DNA from: Carallia brachiata
Lineage: Eukaryota > Streptophyta > Magnoliopsida > Malpighiales > Rhizophoraceae
Reading direction: 5' to 3'
DNA: 64,000 bases
Assembly (NCBI GenBank): GCA_021464245.1
Contig: JADCRB010000068.1
Span: 12,718,544-12,782,543, forward strand
Below the pieces are notes generated by a model. The model made no database searches. It saw only the letters and a program-made list of their open reading frames with translations, and was not told the DNA's origin. The stretch's first letter is position 1, and each line of letters opens with the position of its first letter. This document shows, piece by piece, positions 1 through 10,906 of this stretch. The translations under genes and the position numbers were made by a program.

Positions 1-1880
1 GAAGAACTGCAGGTATCCTACAATCTGAGTCAACATTTTTAAAAAAATATTGTGGAAAAGGGAAATTTTTCTGAGTGAAAGGGAAAATCTTCATTGATAG
101 AGAGCAGAGTAAAATCACACACTTTTATATACATATATACATGCATATACTAATATATATTTCATCCAAATAAAAATGACAATTTTCTCTGATCTCACTC
201 ATAAAATTCCTTTTTGTGCAACTCAATCAAACCAAATAAAAAATCAATAATTAGATGATATCAATCTTAAAAAAATTAACTATCTCTTGTAAATTGTGTT
301 GAACACATGGAATTACAAATTCTTATGAATCTATGAAAATTAACTTTGTGATTGCAATTAATCAACATGTCTATGCACATGCTTTTATTGAGCATGATTT
401 GCCATTGGCAGCGCCTATCCTGACCTTAATATCATATTTCAATTGTCGCGATTACTATTTTTCATGGAGCAACTGCAATACCATGTGGCCACCAAACTCA
501 AGTTTGAACTACGATGCGTTTTTACCAACTGCAAATTTTAAATATTAACAAACACTAGTTTTTTTGGTTTAAAACAAAAAAAATATTAGCGAACCACAAC
601 TACAATCTCAAATGCACCTTAATATTTTTTTGGCCATAGTCCTTTTTTTTTTTGGGTCGAGGGACCACACGAAAAACCTATGGACAACTGCAATTGAGGG
701 AGCCATAATGCAGAAAAATTGCTATATAGACTACTCCTGTTGACTTGGTCTATTCTTTCTGGTTCAACTTCAAGTCTTCGCCTTCCTACTATTGTTACCG
801 GCAAGAATTCCTTTCAATAGCGTTAACGGTTGTCAATCCCATCACTCTTGTTATTTTCCTAGGACAGTATTTATAGGAACCAAATCTTTAATGAGTTGTG
901 GCCCCGTAGGCTATACTTTCTTAAGAAAATTCTAATCAAAATGGTTGAAAAAGTAAAGGTGTAAGAAAATTATGTATATTATTTGAGATAGTAGTTTGAT
1001 AGTGATTTGATATATTTTTTTTTGGCATTGATTTAGGTTTGAGTACACTGATTGTTGTCTGCTGTTGCCGCCACTAATAAATGAAGATTTTCGATTAAGA
1101 TACGGTATTAGGTTCAAACTTATTAATACTAAGATCGAGTGTAAAGAAAGTTCGTTTCAACCTAACAATGTTCCCTATAAGAAGGTTAAATGAGGACGTT
1201 AACAATCCAAAAACTGATCTTAATTTATAAGTGTTATAACTAACATACCGGCCTATGAGTAACTTTTTGTTCGAAAAAGAAAAGAAAACTACATATTTTT
1301 TGAGTTAGTAAAAGTCAAAAGAGTAATATTATATAACTACATTTAAGTGGTAATAAATAATAAAATAATTTTATTTAATGATATTTAATAAATTATCTTT
1401 TTTTTTTATTTATGAATTTTAGTTCATATAATTTTGTTAATATTTTGAAATCATTTTTGTGAATTCAAAAATTTTTTCTCAAACTAAAAAGGAACAAGTT
1501 AAAAAAGAGAAAACATGCCCCAAAACTCCCCCGACATCTCAAAAGAACACGCTTTTAGTAATCAAAATTGGATGGTTGAATTAACGCGAAATTCCTCATG
1601 TTGGATATTTGGTACTGGCATGACATTGGTATGCAGAAGAATTTAAGTAATACAAGGGATGTTTTCAAGGGATATATTTTTTTTTAATTGAATAAAAAAA
1701 ATTTATTTGCGATTATATCAGTCATTATACTTATAGATCGAAGTTAGGGTCCCTTGTAAATATACTCATTCAACTTCTTTTATGAGAAAGACATTCCACC
1801 CAAACATTATTAGACTTGTATAGATTCTCTTTATGTCCAACTTCAATGTAAATGAATTTTAAATTCAATACCACATTACG
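1..1880. other. AT-rich stretch without a recognisable gene
   Basis: No open reading frame here matches a family I know, and the short frames lack splice-compatible continuation. The only structure I see is a block at about 1095-1205 that resembles a block at 14155-14275, listed separately. The rest is AT-rich intergenic DNA with T and A runs. Confidence 0.6.
1095..1205 (+). repeat. Dispersed repeat, copy 1 (partner at 14155-14275)
   Basis: Both copies share, in the same order, an AAACTTATTAA segment, a GAAAGAA segment, a CAAC..T.TTCC segment and then AAGAGGTTAAATGAG-like sequence followed by GTTAAC. Divergence is high. There is no coding sense. It is probably an old short interspersed element, class unknown. 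Confidence 0.45.
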
Positions 1881-1887
1881 ACATAAA

Positions 1888-1975
1888 TCCTCGTTAAGGG
1901 CGAGTGACGACCAAGAGATTTGAACCCGGTCCAATGCGGGGATGATGTATCAGATTACCACCAGACTATTACCTC
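1888..1975 (-). repeat. tRNA-derived SINE-like relic
   Basis: Read on the minus strand this has a box-A-like segment (TAGTCTGGTGGTAATCTG) followed about 35 bases later by a box-B-like segment (GGGTTCAAATCTC). That is the internal RNA polymerase III promoter arrangement of tRNA-derived SINEs. It does not fold as a tRNA by eye. Related segments occur at 17150-17295 and 28565-28650 (minus) and 19750-19932 (plus). Confidence 0.5.
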
Positions 1976-2621
1976 AGATAATTAATACAAAGATACTTAA
2001 ATTTGTAGTAAAATGACATACACTTTTTGTGGGTTAATATATAAAAAAAAATCACTAACTTTATGTGAAAAAATAGATCTAACAATCAATCCCTCCCTCG
2101 TTCACAAATACCTTTTTGATGAACAATGATAATTCACTCATAATTTTTTTTATCAATAAAATGAGAAAATAAAATTAATGTCTTAAAAGTCCTATGAAAA
2201 GCATTCTGCCTATATTTAGAGAGATGTGAATATAAGGGAATATATTCATAACTAAATAATCGCCATCCTCAGGACCCAAGCCCAGAGGCCTCTCCGGAAG
2301 AAAATGTTCATCGTGACCCAAGCCCAGATATTTGTGCTTTGTTTTTCCATGGACAGAAAGCCACCAAGATGAACACACCAATCAGGTGTGCCGTGTACGT
2401 ATAATCAAGAAGCACCTGATAAAAAAAAGAAGTATATGATGAAAGGGTGTTTCTTAAACGCTAAAGCCCAACGAAGCCAGGCTCGAATGAGAAACTCGGG
2501 GCTTTGGATTTTTATTTTATGGACTGCAATATTGCAATGGTGAAGGGCCTCTCACTTTTCTTTGGTCTTTTACTCGGCCATACTGACGAACCCATCAGGT
2601 CCAACATTAAATCTAGAAGTG

Positions 2622-2695
2622 GCCCCTCCCCCACACGCACCCCGCGCCCGCCCCCCCCCCCCCCCGGCCCGGGACCCCCGATAACCCTAACAATG
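2622..2695. other. GC-rich island with a long C run
   Basis: This patch is almost entirely C and G, including a run of about 15 C around 2650-2665 followed by GGCCCGGGACCCCCG. The surroundings are strongly AT-rich. The frame 2504-2797 crosses it as proline-rich low complexity and I do not regard that as a gene. It could be a C-rich simple repeat or a poorly resolved sequence. Confidence 0.6.
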
Positions 2696-2937
2696 CTTCT
2701 GGCAGGGGCTTTTTCTGAATTGATTAATCATGCGAGCGCCAAAAAAAAAAAAAAACAACTAGGTCACTTAGAAGACAGTCTAATAATTAAAATTTAAATT
2801 TTTATTTTAAAATTTTTAGATTTAAATTTTAAGAAGAAAGGGGTGAGATCTATGCAAGAAGAAAGTTACTTCCATTGTGCAGCTCATGACTCAATAGGTC
2901 TCTAAATAGACAAAAAAAAGTAAAAAGAAAACAATTA

Positions 2938-3527
2938 GAAGTGTCAAAAGTTGACCCAACTCGATGAATTCACCCGAACTCATTTAAAAAAACAAGACTC
3001 GAATCTAATTCAAAAATTATTTGATTAGAAATGACCTGAAAATTTTGAGTTAAATCCGAATCTGACTCGATTGACTCGTCCGAGCCAATTTATTTTTCTT
3101 AAAAGAACAAAAAAATAAAATAACAAGATTATGACATATGAATCATATAGTTTATATTACAAAAAGTATAGATTCTACTATTTTTATTATAAATTTTAAT
3201 TATAAATTCTCTTCAGAATATTTTAATATTTTTTGAGAATTTTTAAATTTTATTTTGAGTTTTTAGAATTCTTTAAAAGAAGTTTCTTGAATTATTTTTG
3301 ATCTTATCATTTTCATTGATTTTTTAGAATTTTTAGTAAAAGAATTTTTTAAATTTTCAAATTTTTTTATAAAAAAACGCTATGTCATCAACTCAACCTC
3401 AATCTGTAGTGACTCAATAAAAAATAACCTAAAAATAACTTGATTTATAAGTAACTCAACTTAAAATGACTTAAATTCGAAACGACCCAACTCGAATCTA
3501 ACCTCATAATCCGTTTTGACACCTCTG
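2938..3527 (-). mobile_element. MITE family 1, copy A (GGTGTCAAAA termini)
   Basis: One of three copies of a non-coding element of about 590-620 bp (others at 10287 and 40784). The ends are inverted: GTGTCAAAAGTTGACCCAAC on the left and, read from the right, GGTGTCAAAACGG. GACTC/GGGTT-rich outer parts flank an AAAATTTTTAAA-rich core. Read on the minus strand it lines up with copy C from its first bases (GGTGTCAAAA, then GAGTT, TTACTTATAA, AAGTTATTTTT). Non-coding DNA with such termini fits a non-autonomous DNA transposon, probably hAT-related. No target duplication is clear for this copy. Confidence 0.7.
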
Positions 3528-4021
3528 GAAACCATCCAACGCTTTGCATTCAAGCTCCAGTCAACCTTTGTGTTTACTTATATTGTATATATTTTTCAAC
3601 ATTGTAATCCAAATTCGACTTAAAAATTCTTGTTAGATGGACTAATTTTACTATGAAGAGTATATAAAACTATGAACACGCCAAACTAATCAATGTATCT
3701 CACGTGCTTGTCTCAAGTCATATATATATTCTTTGACTTATTATCATATAGAAAGGTTAAATATCCACAAGAATCTGGAGTTTCATACAAATTACTGAAG
3801 TATATAACATGTCGTTTATTCTCAAAAAAATATAGCATGTCGTTAGATTATGTTAAGTTCTCTGTCGACGTGGCATCACTAATTTGTCAAAATCGTCATA
3901 TCTAGCTTGAAATTTTCTATTTGTACCAATCGAGGAGTTCTTTCTCTCTCTCTCTTTTTCTTTTTTTTTTTTTTTTGGGTGAATGACAAAATTCCTTACA
4001 TGCACTTTGACAACCCAGTTT

Positions 4022-4312
4022 AGATTAAATGTGTGTTTGTTTCTTATAAAATATTTTACAGGAAAAAATTTTATAAATTTTTCGGCGTTTGTTTCACGAA
4101 AAATATTTTACATAGGCAAAATTTGAAAAAAAATTTCAGATTTTCAGATAAAATAATTTCTACTTTTACAAAACTGAAGTTATTTTCAGGAAAAATACAA
4201 ACCGTACTATAAATAAATGATAAAGAAAAATCATTATTTTCACTATAAATATTTTTTCCTACAAATATTTTACAAATGTAAGTTATTTTACAGCAAATAA
4301 ACGGACCCTAAG
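4022..4312 (+). mobile_element. MITE family 2, copy A
   Basis: About 290 bp, repeated at 13740-14033. Both copies begin with TGTTTGTTT-like sequence and close with AAACGGACC(C)TA, so the ends are inverted versions of a TAGGTCCGTTTGTTT-type terminus. Shared internal landmarks are TAAAATATTTTA near the left end and AAAAATCATTATTTTCACTATAAATATTTTT near the right end, split here by small indels. It is non-coding. The superfamily is uncertain, hAT-like by its ends. Confidence 0.65.
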
Positions 4313-6185
4313 TCCACTCAGGCACGAGTCTTGTAGCATAACTAACCAAAAGCCTGTGTAGACCCCGAGCCCAAGAGCATAGTCAGCACAAGTCGCACTG
4401 AAACAGCTTACAGGGGATTCCCCAAACTCTTAAACCTTTGGGTTCCCCTTTTGAGTTTTGACGGACTCATACCACCTATCACCATTCATCAAGCAGGAGA
4501 CAGCTGTCTTGTCAAGTACTAAACTAATGTTAAAGCCAGAACAGGAGGAGGGCGCTCTAGAAGAGGATTCGAATACAACTCCTTCCCAGACTCCATCCAT
4601 GCAAACTCCAAGTCATCCCTCTAAATCATATGTCCTTTGCTCCTCAACCCTTTACTGCACCACTGTCACACACTCATAAGCACCTCTACACATGGGCCGT
4701 TATCCCTCTCAGGCCTCTCTCTCACATTCCTTGAACAAGGGCACTCAGAGGTCCTAGTTTCCTCCACTCTATCTATTATTTAAGAGTCAGAGTGCTTGCA
4801 TTGGGAACACCGTCGCACAAGCCTTTATGTTTTGTAGAACCATTGGAACAGCCCAACGACATTTGAGTTTTTCAGTCAAGGACACCATCAGTGAGTATAC
4901 GATTTTAAATTATATAAAAAATGAGATCTACATAAAAAAAATATATATATACTTGAAATAAAAAATTATTACGTGGAGTCTAAATGAAATTAAAAAAAAT
5001 AAATTTATATATTATAAAATTATAAGTAAATTTTATTAAAAAATGAGTAAAAATTAATAGTAAACACTTTCAAAGAGATAATTATGTATTTTTTTTATAT
5101 TAGAATAGTCCGTTAGATTATGAATTACATAATATAAGTAATTTTTTCTTTTCAATGAATCCCATATTCTTCCATCCAAATTAAAATCTAATAAAATCTA
5201 AGATCTCTCAAATACGAATCCAAATTTTTACCACTAGCGTATTTCTTAAAGTCAGTTTAGTTACATCTCTCTTTTCTTTTTTCTAAAAGCATTGTTATTT
5301 CTGTCTGCACTGCGCTATGAGCCTACTCTAAAAGCGTTGTAGACCTTAACGATCAAGATGCCTTGCGGCTTGCGTATTGCAGATTTGGCGTGTCCACATC
5401 AGCACACGTGGCAAGAACCAATACTAGTTTATGTGCCACTAAATAATGCTAAACAAAAACAATGGAAGAGCATTGAGAATAGGGTGAAACATTCTGGAGC
5501 TACAATCGTTAGCACTATATAAAACATTCCTCCTACAATAGTTGTTAATCTGAAATAAGAGAAACTCTGTTATAGCCATTTCTGTACATTCAATGTACTC
5601 TACGGATAGAGGAATACATAGAGTTGAACATAGTAAAATAAGAAATTGAAAGATTTCGTTGAAATTGTTCGTTTGGAAATTTCCCGAAAAGCTAATCATA
5701 GGTTCTTCTCTCCATCATAACAATAGAGTCGTTATACTCATTACTAAACTTGTTGAAGATATGAAATATAACCAAAGTATATCTTTTTGACCTGAAATTG
5801 AGTCGATCATTACAAATAATATCTAAATACCAAACCTTCCCTCCATATAACTTTCAAAGAAGCTCTTAGAAAGATTAAAGAAAGAACCAGCACGTATTTT
5901 GTCAAAAATTTCGATCCTAACCTTTTCAAGAAAAAAAAAACGTGCAACACTTTTGTATTTACAAGCCAAAGTTTTAACACAAGAAAGCCGAAGTATCGAA
6001 AGCTTTGAACAAATTAAAACTTCTGCTTGTCAGATTGAGAAGAAAAGTATAGACTCTCCTGCCATGATTTGAGCTTATGTATCCAATGAGATATGAACAC
6101 GTTGAGACACAAGAAAATGAACCATGCCAAAATAATATATTTCCTTAAGAAAAAATTTATAGTTTCGGACAAAAGGAGGCCTGAA
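4313..6185. other. Intergenic stretch, no gene recognised
   Basis: Frames such as 4458-4679 (+) and 5439-5699 (-) show no family features. I see no splice-linked exon chain. Part of 5420-5760 read on the minus strand has a TATATA-containing, LTR-like look, but no second copy exists in the window, so I do not call it. Confidence 0.5.
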
Positions 6186-6341
6186 AATGCTCCTGAATGC
6201 AATTGATCAAATTTAATGTGCAATTGACTGGATTTCAAGTGCAACTAAACACAAGAAGAAATTTCTTATTATATTTAGTTGTATTTGCAATTTAGTCAAT
6301 TACACATTAAATCCGATCAGTTGCATTCAAGCGTTTTTTTG
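6186..6341. repeat. Imperfect inverted repeat / foldback element
   Basis: The left arm (about 6190-6255: TGAATGCAATTGATC, then TTTAATGTGCAATTGACT, then GTGCAACTAAA) pairs with the reverse complement of the right arm (about 6268-6338: TGAATGCAACTGATC, TTTAATGTGTAATTGACT, ATACAACTAAA). Each arm is about 65 bases with a short AT-rich loop, and identity is roughly 80 % by eye. It could be a small foldback MITE or a transcribed hairpin. No coding sense was found. Confidence 0.7.
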
Positions 6342-6502
6342 AGAATATTGCTTTATGGAAATGTAACAGTAATAAAAAAATTGCGAGAGAGAATTTGTAT
6401 TTAAACCACACAATTAACTACCATAATTGCAATAACCTCTCGAGCCACGATGAACAGTGTAGAATGAAGATGAACAGTATACATTCAAAATAAGGAAACA
6501 AA

Positions 6503-6541
6503 AAAGAAGAAGAAGAAGAAGAAGAAGAAGGAGAAGAAGGG
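6503..6541. repeat. GAA/AAG microsatellite
   Basis: About twelve AAG units with one GAG interruption, in non-coding DNA downstream of the minus-strand DUF3615 gene. Confidence 0.9.
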
Positions 6542-6910
6542 CATGCCTCTTTTATAGAATTAGTGATATTATATAGATAAGAATTGCAAATATATAAAAA
6601 GTTGAATTGATCAAAAACTTTTATTATTTGAATAAATTACTTAATAAATATACAAAATATTTAAGACCTATTTAGAATTTTTGTCACTTAAAACAAAAGA
6701 GATTTCCAGAATCAATGCAAACAAAACTAAATTTTTCTCTCATTTACATAAATATTATATGGTATATAAATTAATTCATGTATAGCTAAGCAGAGGTCGA
6801 TGTCTTTCGACCAACTTCAGGATCACTGCATAATTTTAAACTACATACTTACCTAAATACATTCATACTTCCAACATTAGGATGAAAACAGAAGAGGTTG
6901 CCAACCGTGA

Positions 6911-9900
6911 TTAACCCAAATCACTACCATTGGCAGGAAGATAGCCTTTGTACCCATCCACAGGGTGCAGAAGTACATATTTACCTGTATTGGGGCCACA
7001 ATATCGACAGCCATGGTCACCTGCAGAAGCAAATAATTGATTATATACAACTGGGCAATATACAATACCCTCCAAGCATTGACACTAGTGGTTGAAAACG
7101 TCTGATTCCAAAGAGCCCAGAATTATGGAATTACATGCTTTCACATTTCTGCATTCCCTGAATACTGTGTTCAGAGCAATTGTGATTGGTATTTTACAAA
7201 AGAAAACAAGGGAACAAGCGACATAGAAAGTCATATGCTGCATTTCCCATGCATATTAGTAAAAACTATTTCATCTTCAAACACTTTTGACGTAGGAGCT
7301 ATTTCTTTTGTTATTTATTTTCTTTTAGTTGTTTGTTTCAATTAGAACTCATGAGATTAGCATGTGATTATTATGATAGATAGATGGCTAGGATTAGATA
7401 GGGCTTTTAATTCGTCAAGGGTTGAGATTTATACGACATCAACCAACCCTTCTACAAACTACCATCAAAGTGTACGAAACAACATTTTGTGAAAAAAAAA
7501 AAAACTAAGAGGAAAGGGGGAAAAAAAAAGCATTCAATCACAAGACTGAACAACTGCCATTTTGTGAGGTAGGAAGAAAGGGATATGATAGGTACCAGAA
7601 TCATTCGGTTCCAAGATGGTGCATAGAGTGGCTTTCTTCACTTTTTTCTCTATGCATAGTTCGGCAAAAAAGAGCTTTGGAGAGGAATCACCACAGTCAG
7701 AACTTTTAGGTCTTGCCTTGAAATTGGCATGAAACCAGAAACGAGGATAGGGAACTGGGGGTTCGACACGGCAAAAAGCATGTGATATTGTAGCCTCCAC
7801 AAGCTCAAAATCCTTCTTCTATAAGACACAGGAAACTAAACAAAAGTAAAAAATACTAACAAAATACACCTACTTGTAAGCAAAGGAATGAGAACTAAAA
7901 GGGAAGAAACGACAATGCGGGAAGGAAATAGAGAAACCATTTCTTTGTTATAGTGTGCTAGAGATGTTTCTGCACACTGAGTATGTTGCAGCTTAGATGC
8001 ATCCTTTCGTTTTTTTCTCTCTTGTGCAGGTCTTCTTGGAGGCCTAGGAGCATGAAGCATGATATACATATCTGAATACCACTTTTCAAAGTCAAAGATT
8101 CCATTAGAATTAGCAGCAGGATGACAAAAGTGAGGCTTCGTGACAGCAGTTCTGGTGACACCTCTCTGGAATTCCTGGGCTGGATGACAGATGTTTTTAC
8201 CCATTGACTGGCAAAATATGCAGCAGATACCTCCTGAAAAGTAATAATTTTGTCAATTGCTGAATGAATGTTAACACAAACTTACACCTCATAGCCTAGC
8301 AGGGACATAAACGTTTTACGCATCAAAGAACTTAAATAATTAAAGATCATCAGATTCCTAACTTTGAAAAAATAGTCATCAAACAATTACAATAATGATC
8401 TGATGTTAGTTAAAAAAAACCACTACTTTTTTTTTTGATATGGCAATTAGTTATATACCGGTTATCTGCGAACACCTATTGGCAATTCTAATGAGTATCT
8501 AAGGCATGTCCTGGCACGCTTGTGTCTAACAGGCATCTAAAACAAACAATGAATGGCTACTGGAAATGTTTGTGCTTAATGGTCAGTGTCATAAAAGTAA
8601 AAGGAGACAACAAGGAATTAAATAAAAGAAAGGATGCATACCAAAACAAATGCGAGAGAGAAAGAGGGAGGGATAAAGGGAAAGTGAGAGAAAGGAAGAG
8701 AACTATAATTTACACTAGTGAAAAGTTGGAGAAGGGTACCAGAATTATCTGAGTCCAAAACAACACAAGTGGTTACTTTCAATTTGTTGGGTTTAATGCG
8801 GGTCAATTCAGCAAAAAAGAGAAGATTTGCCGAAGGATCGGTGCAATCAGCATCTCGGGCTCTAGCCTGGAAGTTGATGTGGTACCAGATGCCACGACAG
8901 ACAAGCGCATTCAAGTCCATGGCCTTCACAAGCACAAAATCCGTACCCTAGAAAATTACAGATTAAGACTGCTCGTCATAGTCATTACAAACATAAGGGA
9001 GGTAAGACGGAAAGAAACAAGTGAAAAAGGAAGCGATAGAAGAAACCTCATTTCTGTTGTAGCGAGCCAATGCAGCTTTTGCACATTTACGAGGCTGCTG
9101 GTGAGCTGCTGTCCGTGCTTCTCTTTTGCGCTCTGAAGGTGTAACTACAGGAGTGAGGTCATCTAGGAAGAAACCCATGTCACGATAGAAGGTCTTGTCA
9201 TCAAAGTAACCATTTGGCAGAATATACGGCCCCCATTTTGCTGGAAGACTGAAAATTTGCAAAATATTGTCAACCAGTTAACAGAACACAATAGAGATGA
9301 TGATGAAGATTGAAGATGACGGTGAAGAACAAACACCTCTTTTAAAAATAAAAAAATTACAAGGAACAAGAATTTCTCTCTGTTTTTTTTTTTTTTTTTG
9401 TCGAAGGACTAATGGAATAAAAATTTTGTTCACCTTACAGCAATCAATTGATCATAATTATATAACGTGAAAATAGGAACAAAAAAAGAAAAGGAAAAAG
9501 AAATTGGCATACCGAGAAGGATGTATGAACCACTTACGAGAGGAGCGTCCAGCACGTACAAGCCATCCATCCACTGGTTTCCCATTAGTACCTACCTTCA
9601 GCCACCTACAACAAAACCAAAAATCTCTGCAGTCATACAGCACGGAGGAGATTCGAAGCAGAAACTGAAATTGAAAAGTAACATTTAACCGAGAAAAAAA
9701 GATCGGCAACTTTAAAAACCCTAACCCTAGCTCCCCCAACGCCCCAAAAAAAACTAAACAAGAGTTAAATATCAATTTACCAGGGAATCTTCTTCTTCTT
9801 ATTCTTGAGATCGGTTTTACGACACCGTTTAAGGTTTTGAAGGCTTTGGGAATGGAAGACCTTTCGAGATCTCAGCTCATATCTGATCACATTACCATCT

Positions 9901-10058
9901 CCGCCACCGCCACCGCCACCGCCACCACCACCTGCAGGCTTCTCTGAATTGAAATTTCAAAATTGCAAGTCTAAGCAGAGCAGCGCAAGAGGATTCTGGG
10001 AGAAAAAATAAATTATAAAAAAAAAAGAACAGAAAACGCCATCGCTACCTAATGTCAT
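6911..10058 (-). CDS. Two-module DUF3615-family protein, eight exons
   Basis: I reconstruct eight exons on the minus strand with GT-AG introns: 10058-10049, 9943-9781, 9605-9513, 9248-9047, 8947-8740, 8233-7938, 7818-7596 and 7020-6911. They sum to 1305 nt, giving 434 residues with every junction in phase. The N-terminus is MTLEKPAGG followed by a Gly run and a basic stretch. A WLKVGTNGKPVDGW segment and an LPAKWGPYILPNGYF segment come next. Then come two copies of one module. Each module has an ALARYN/SLAHYN helix, an F.LV.A segment, an aromatic W..INFQAR / WFHANFKAR strand, LFFAEL, a TTCVVLD / TLCTILE strand ending DSG, and a C..C...GK...HP tail. This matches plant DUF3615 (PF12274-type) proteins, whose function is unknown. 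Exon borders repeat with the modules, so the duplication was probably genomic. An unspliced exon 7 would stop at 7534 and lose the last C..C segment. Confidence 0.85.
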
Positions 10059-10258
10059 GATCCTTCCCGCTTGCTAGGAATCGGAATCGATGGGAAGTTG
10101 TTTATAAAATTAAAAAAAAAAAAAAAATAAAAAAAAAAAAAAAAATATATATATATATTATATACAAATATGTGTGGAAAGTTGATAGGAAATTTTTTTC
10201 TCTCCTCTTCTCCTTATTTATCGCAAACCATTGAATCCATTGTGAATTATGTGTGAGA

Positions 10259-10278
10259 GAGAGAGAGAGAGAGAGATA
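10259..10278. repeat. GA microsatellite
   Basis: A short (GA)n run directly left of MITE copy B. A second one lies at about 11157-11173 inside the tandem array. Confidence 0.85.
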
Positions 10279-10286
10279 TATAAATA

Positions 10287-10906
10287 AAAGTGTTAAAATG
10301 GGTTATTAGGTTGGGGTTCAATTGGGTTGTTTTCGAATTCAAGTTATTTTAGATGGATTATTTATGAGTTAAATTATTTTCGGGTCATTTTAGTTTGGGT
10401 CATTTCAAGTTCAAGTCGGATTCGCGTTAATTCACTGATTGGCTATGTTGTTAAAAATAATGATATGATATTTTTTATTAAAATTTTTAAAAATTTAAAA
10501 AAGTTTAAAAATTTTATTAAAAATTTTTAAAAATTTTAAAAAATTATAAGATAAAAAAATAATTAAAAAAATTTCTTTTAAAACATTCTAAAAAATTAAA
10601 TAAAATTTAAAACTGTATAAAAAATCTTAAAGTATTCTTAAAAAATTTATAATTAAAATTTATATTGAAAATATTAAAATCTATACTTTATATAATAAAT
10701 ATATTAAATTCTTTTATTTTATTTTTTTGTTTGTTTAAGAAAAAAAAGTTCGGGTCAGACGAGTCGAGTGAGGGTTGAGTTTGGATTTGAATCAAGATTT
10801 TCGGGTCATTTCGGATTCAGTCATTTTTCGAGTCGAGTTTGAGTTGTATTTTTCGGACGGATTTGAGTCAATTTATCGGGTTGGGTCAGATTTTGACACC
10901 TTTAAT
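10287..10906 (+). mobile_element. MITE family 1, copy B with likely 8-bp target duplication
   Basis: It starts AAAGTGTTAAAATGGGTT and ends GGGTCAGATTTTGACACC with TTTAAT after it, so the termini are inverted. The GGGTCATTT / GAGTCGAGT outer parts and the A/T-rich core match copy C at 40784 closely. The flanks carry TATAAATA (10279-10286) and TATAAATG (10907-10914), a 7-of-8 match that would be a hAT-type duplication. The flanking DNA is AT-rich, so chance is not excluded. The frame 10327-10530 lies inside the element and is not a gene. Confidence 0.75.

Noticed and set aside
5420..5760. Possible solo LTR
   Set aside because: It has an LTR-like look with a TATATA on the minus strand, but no paired copy, no target duplication and no clear ends.
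10327..10530. 67-codon frame
   Set aside because: It lies wholly inside MITE copy B and is driven by its A/T core.
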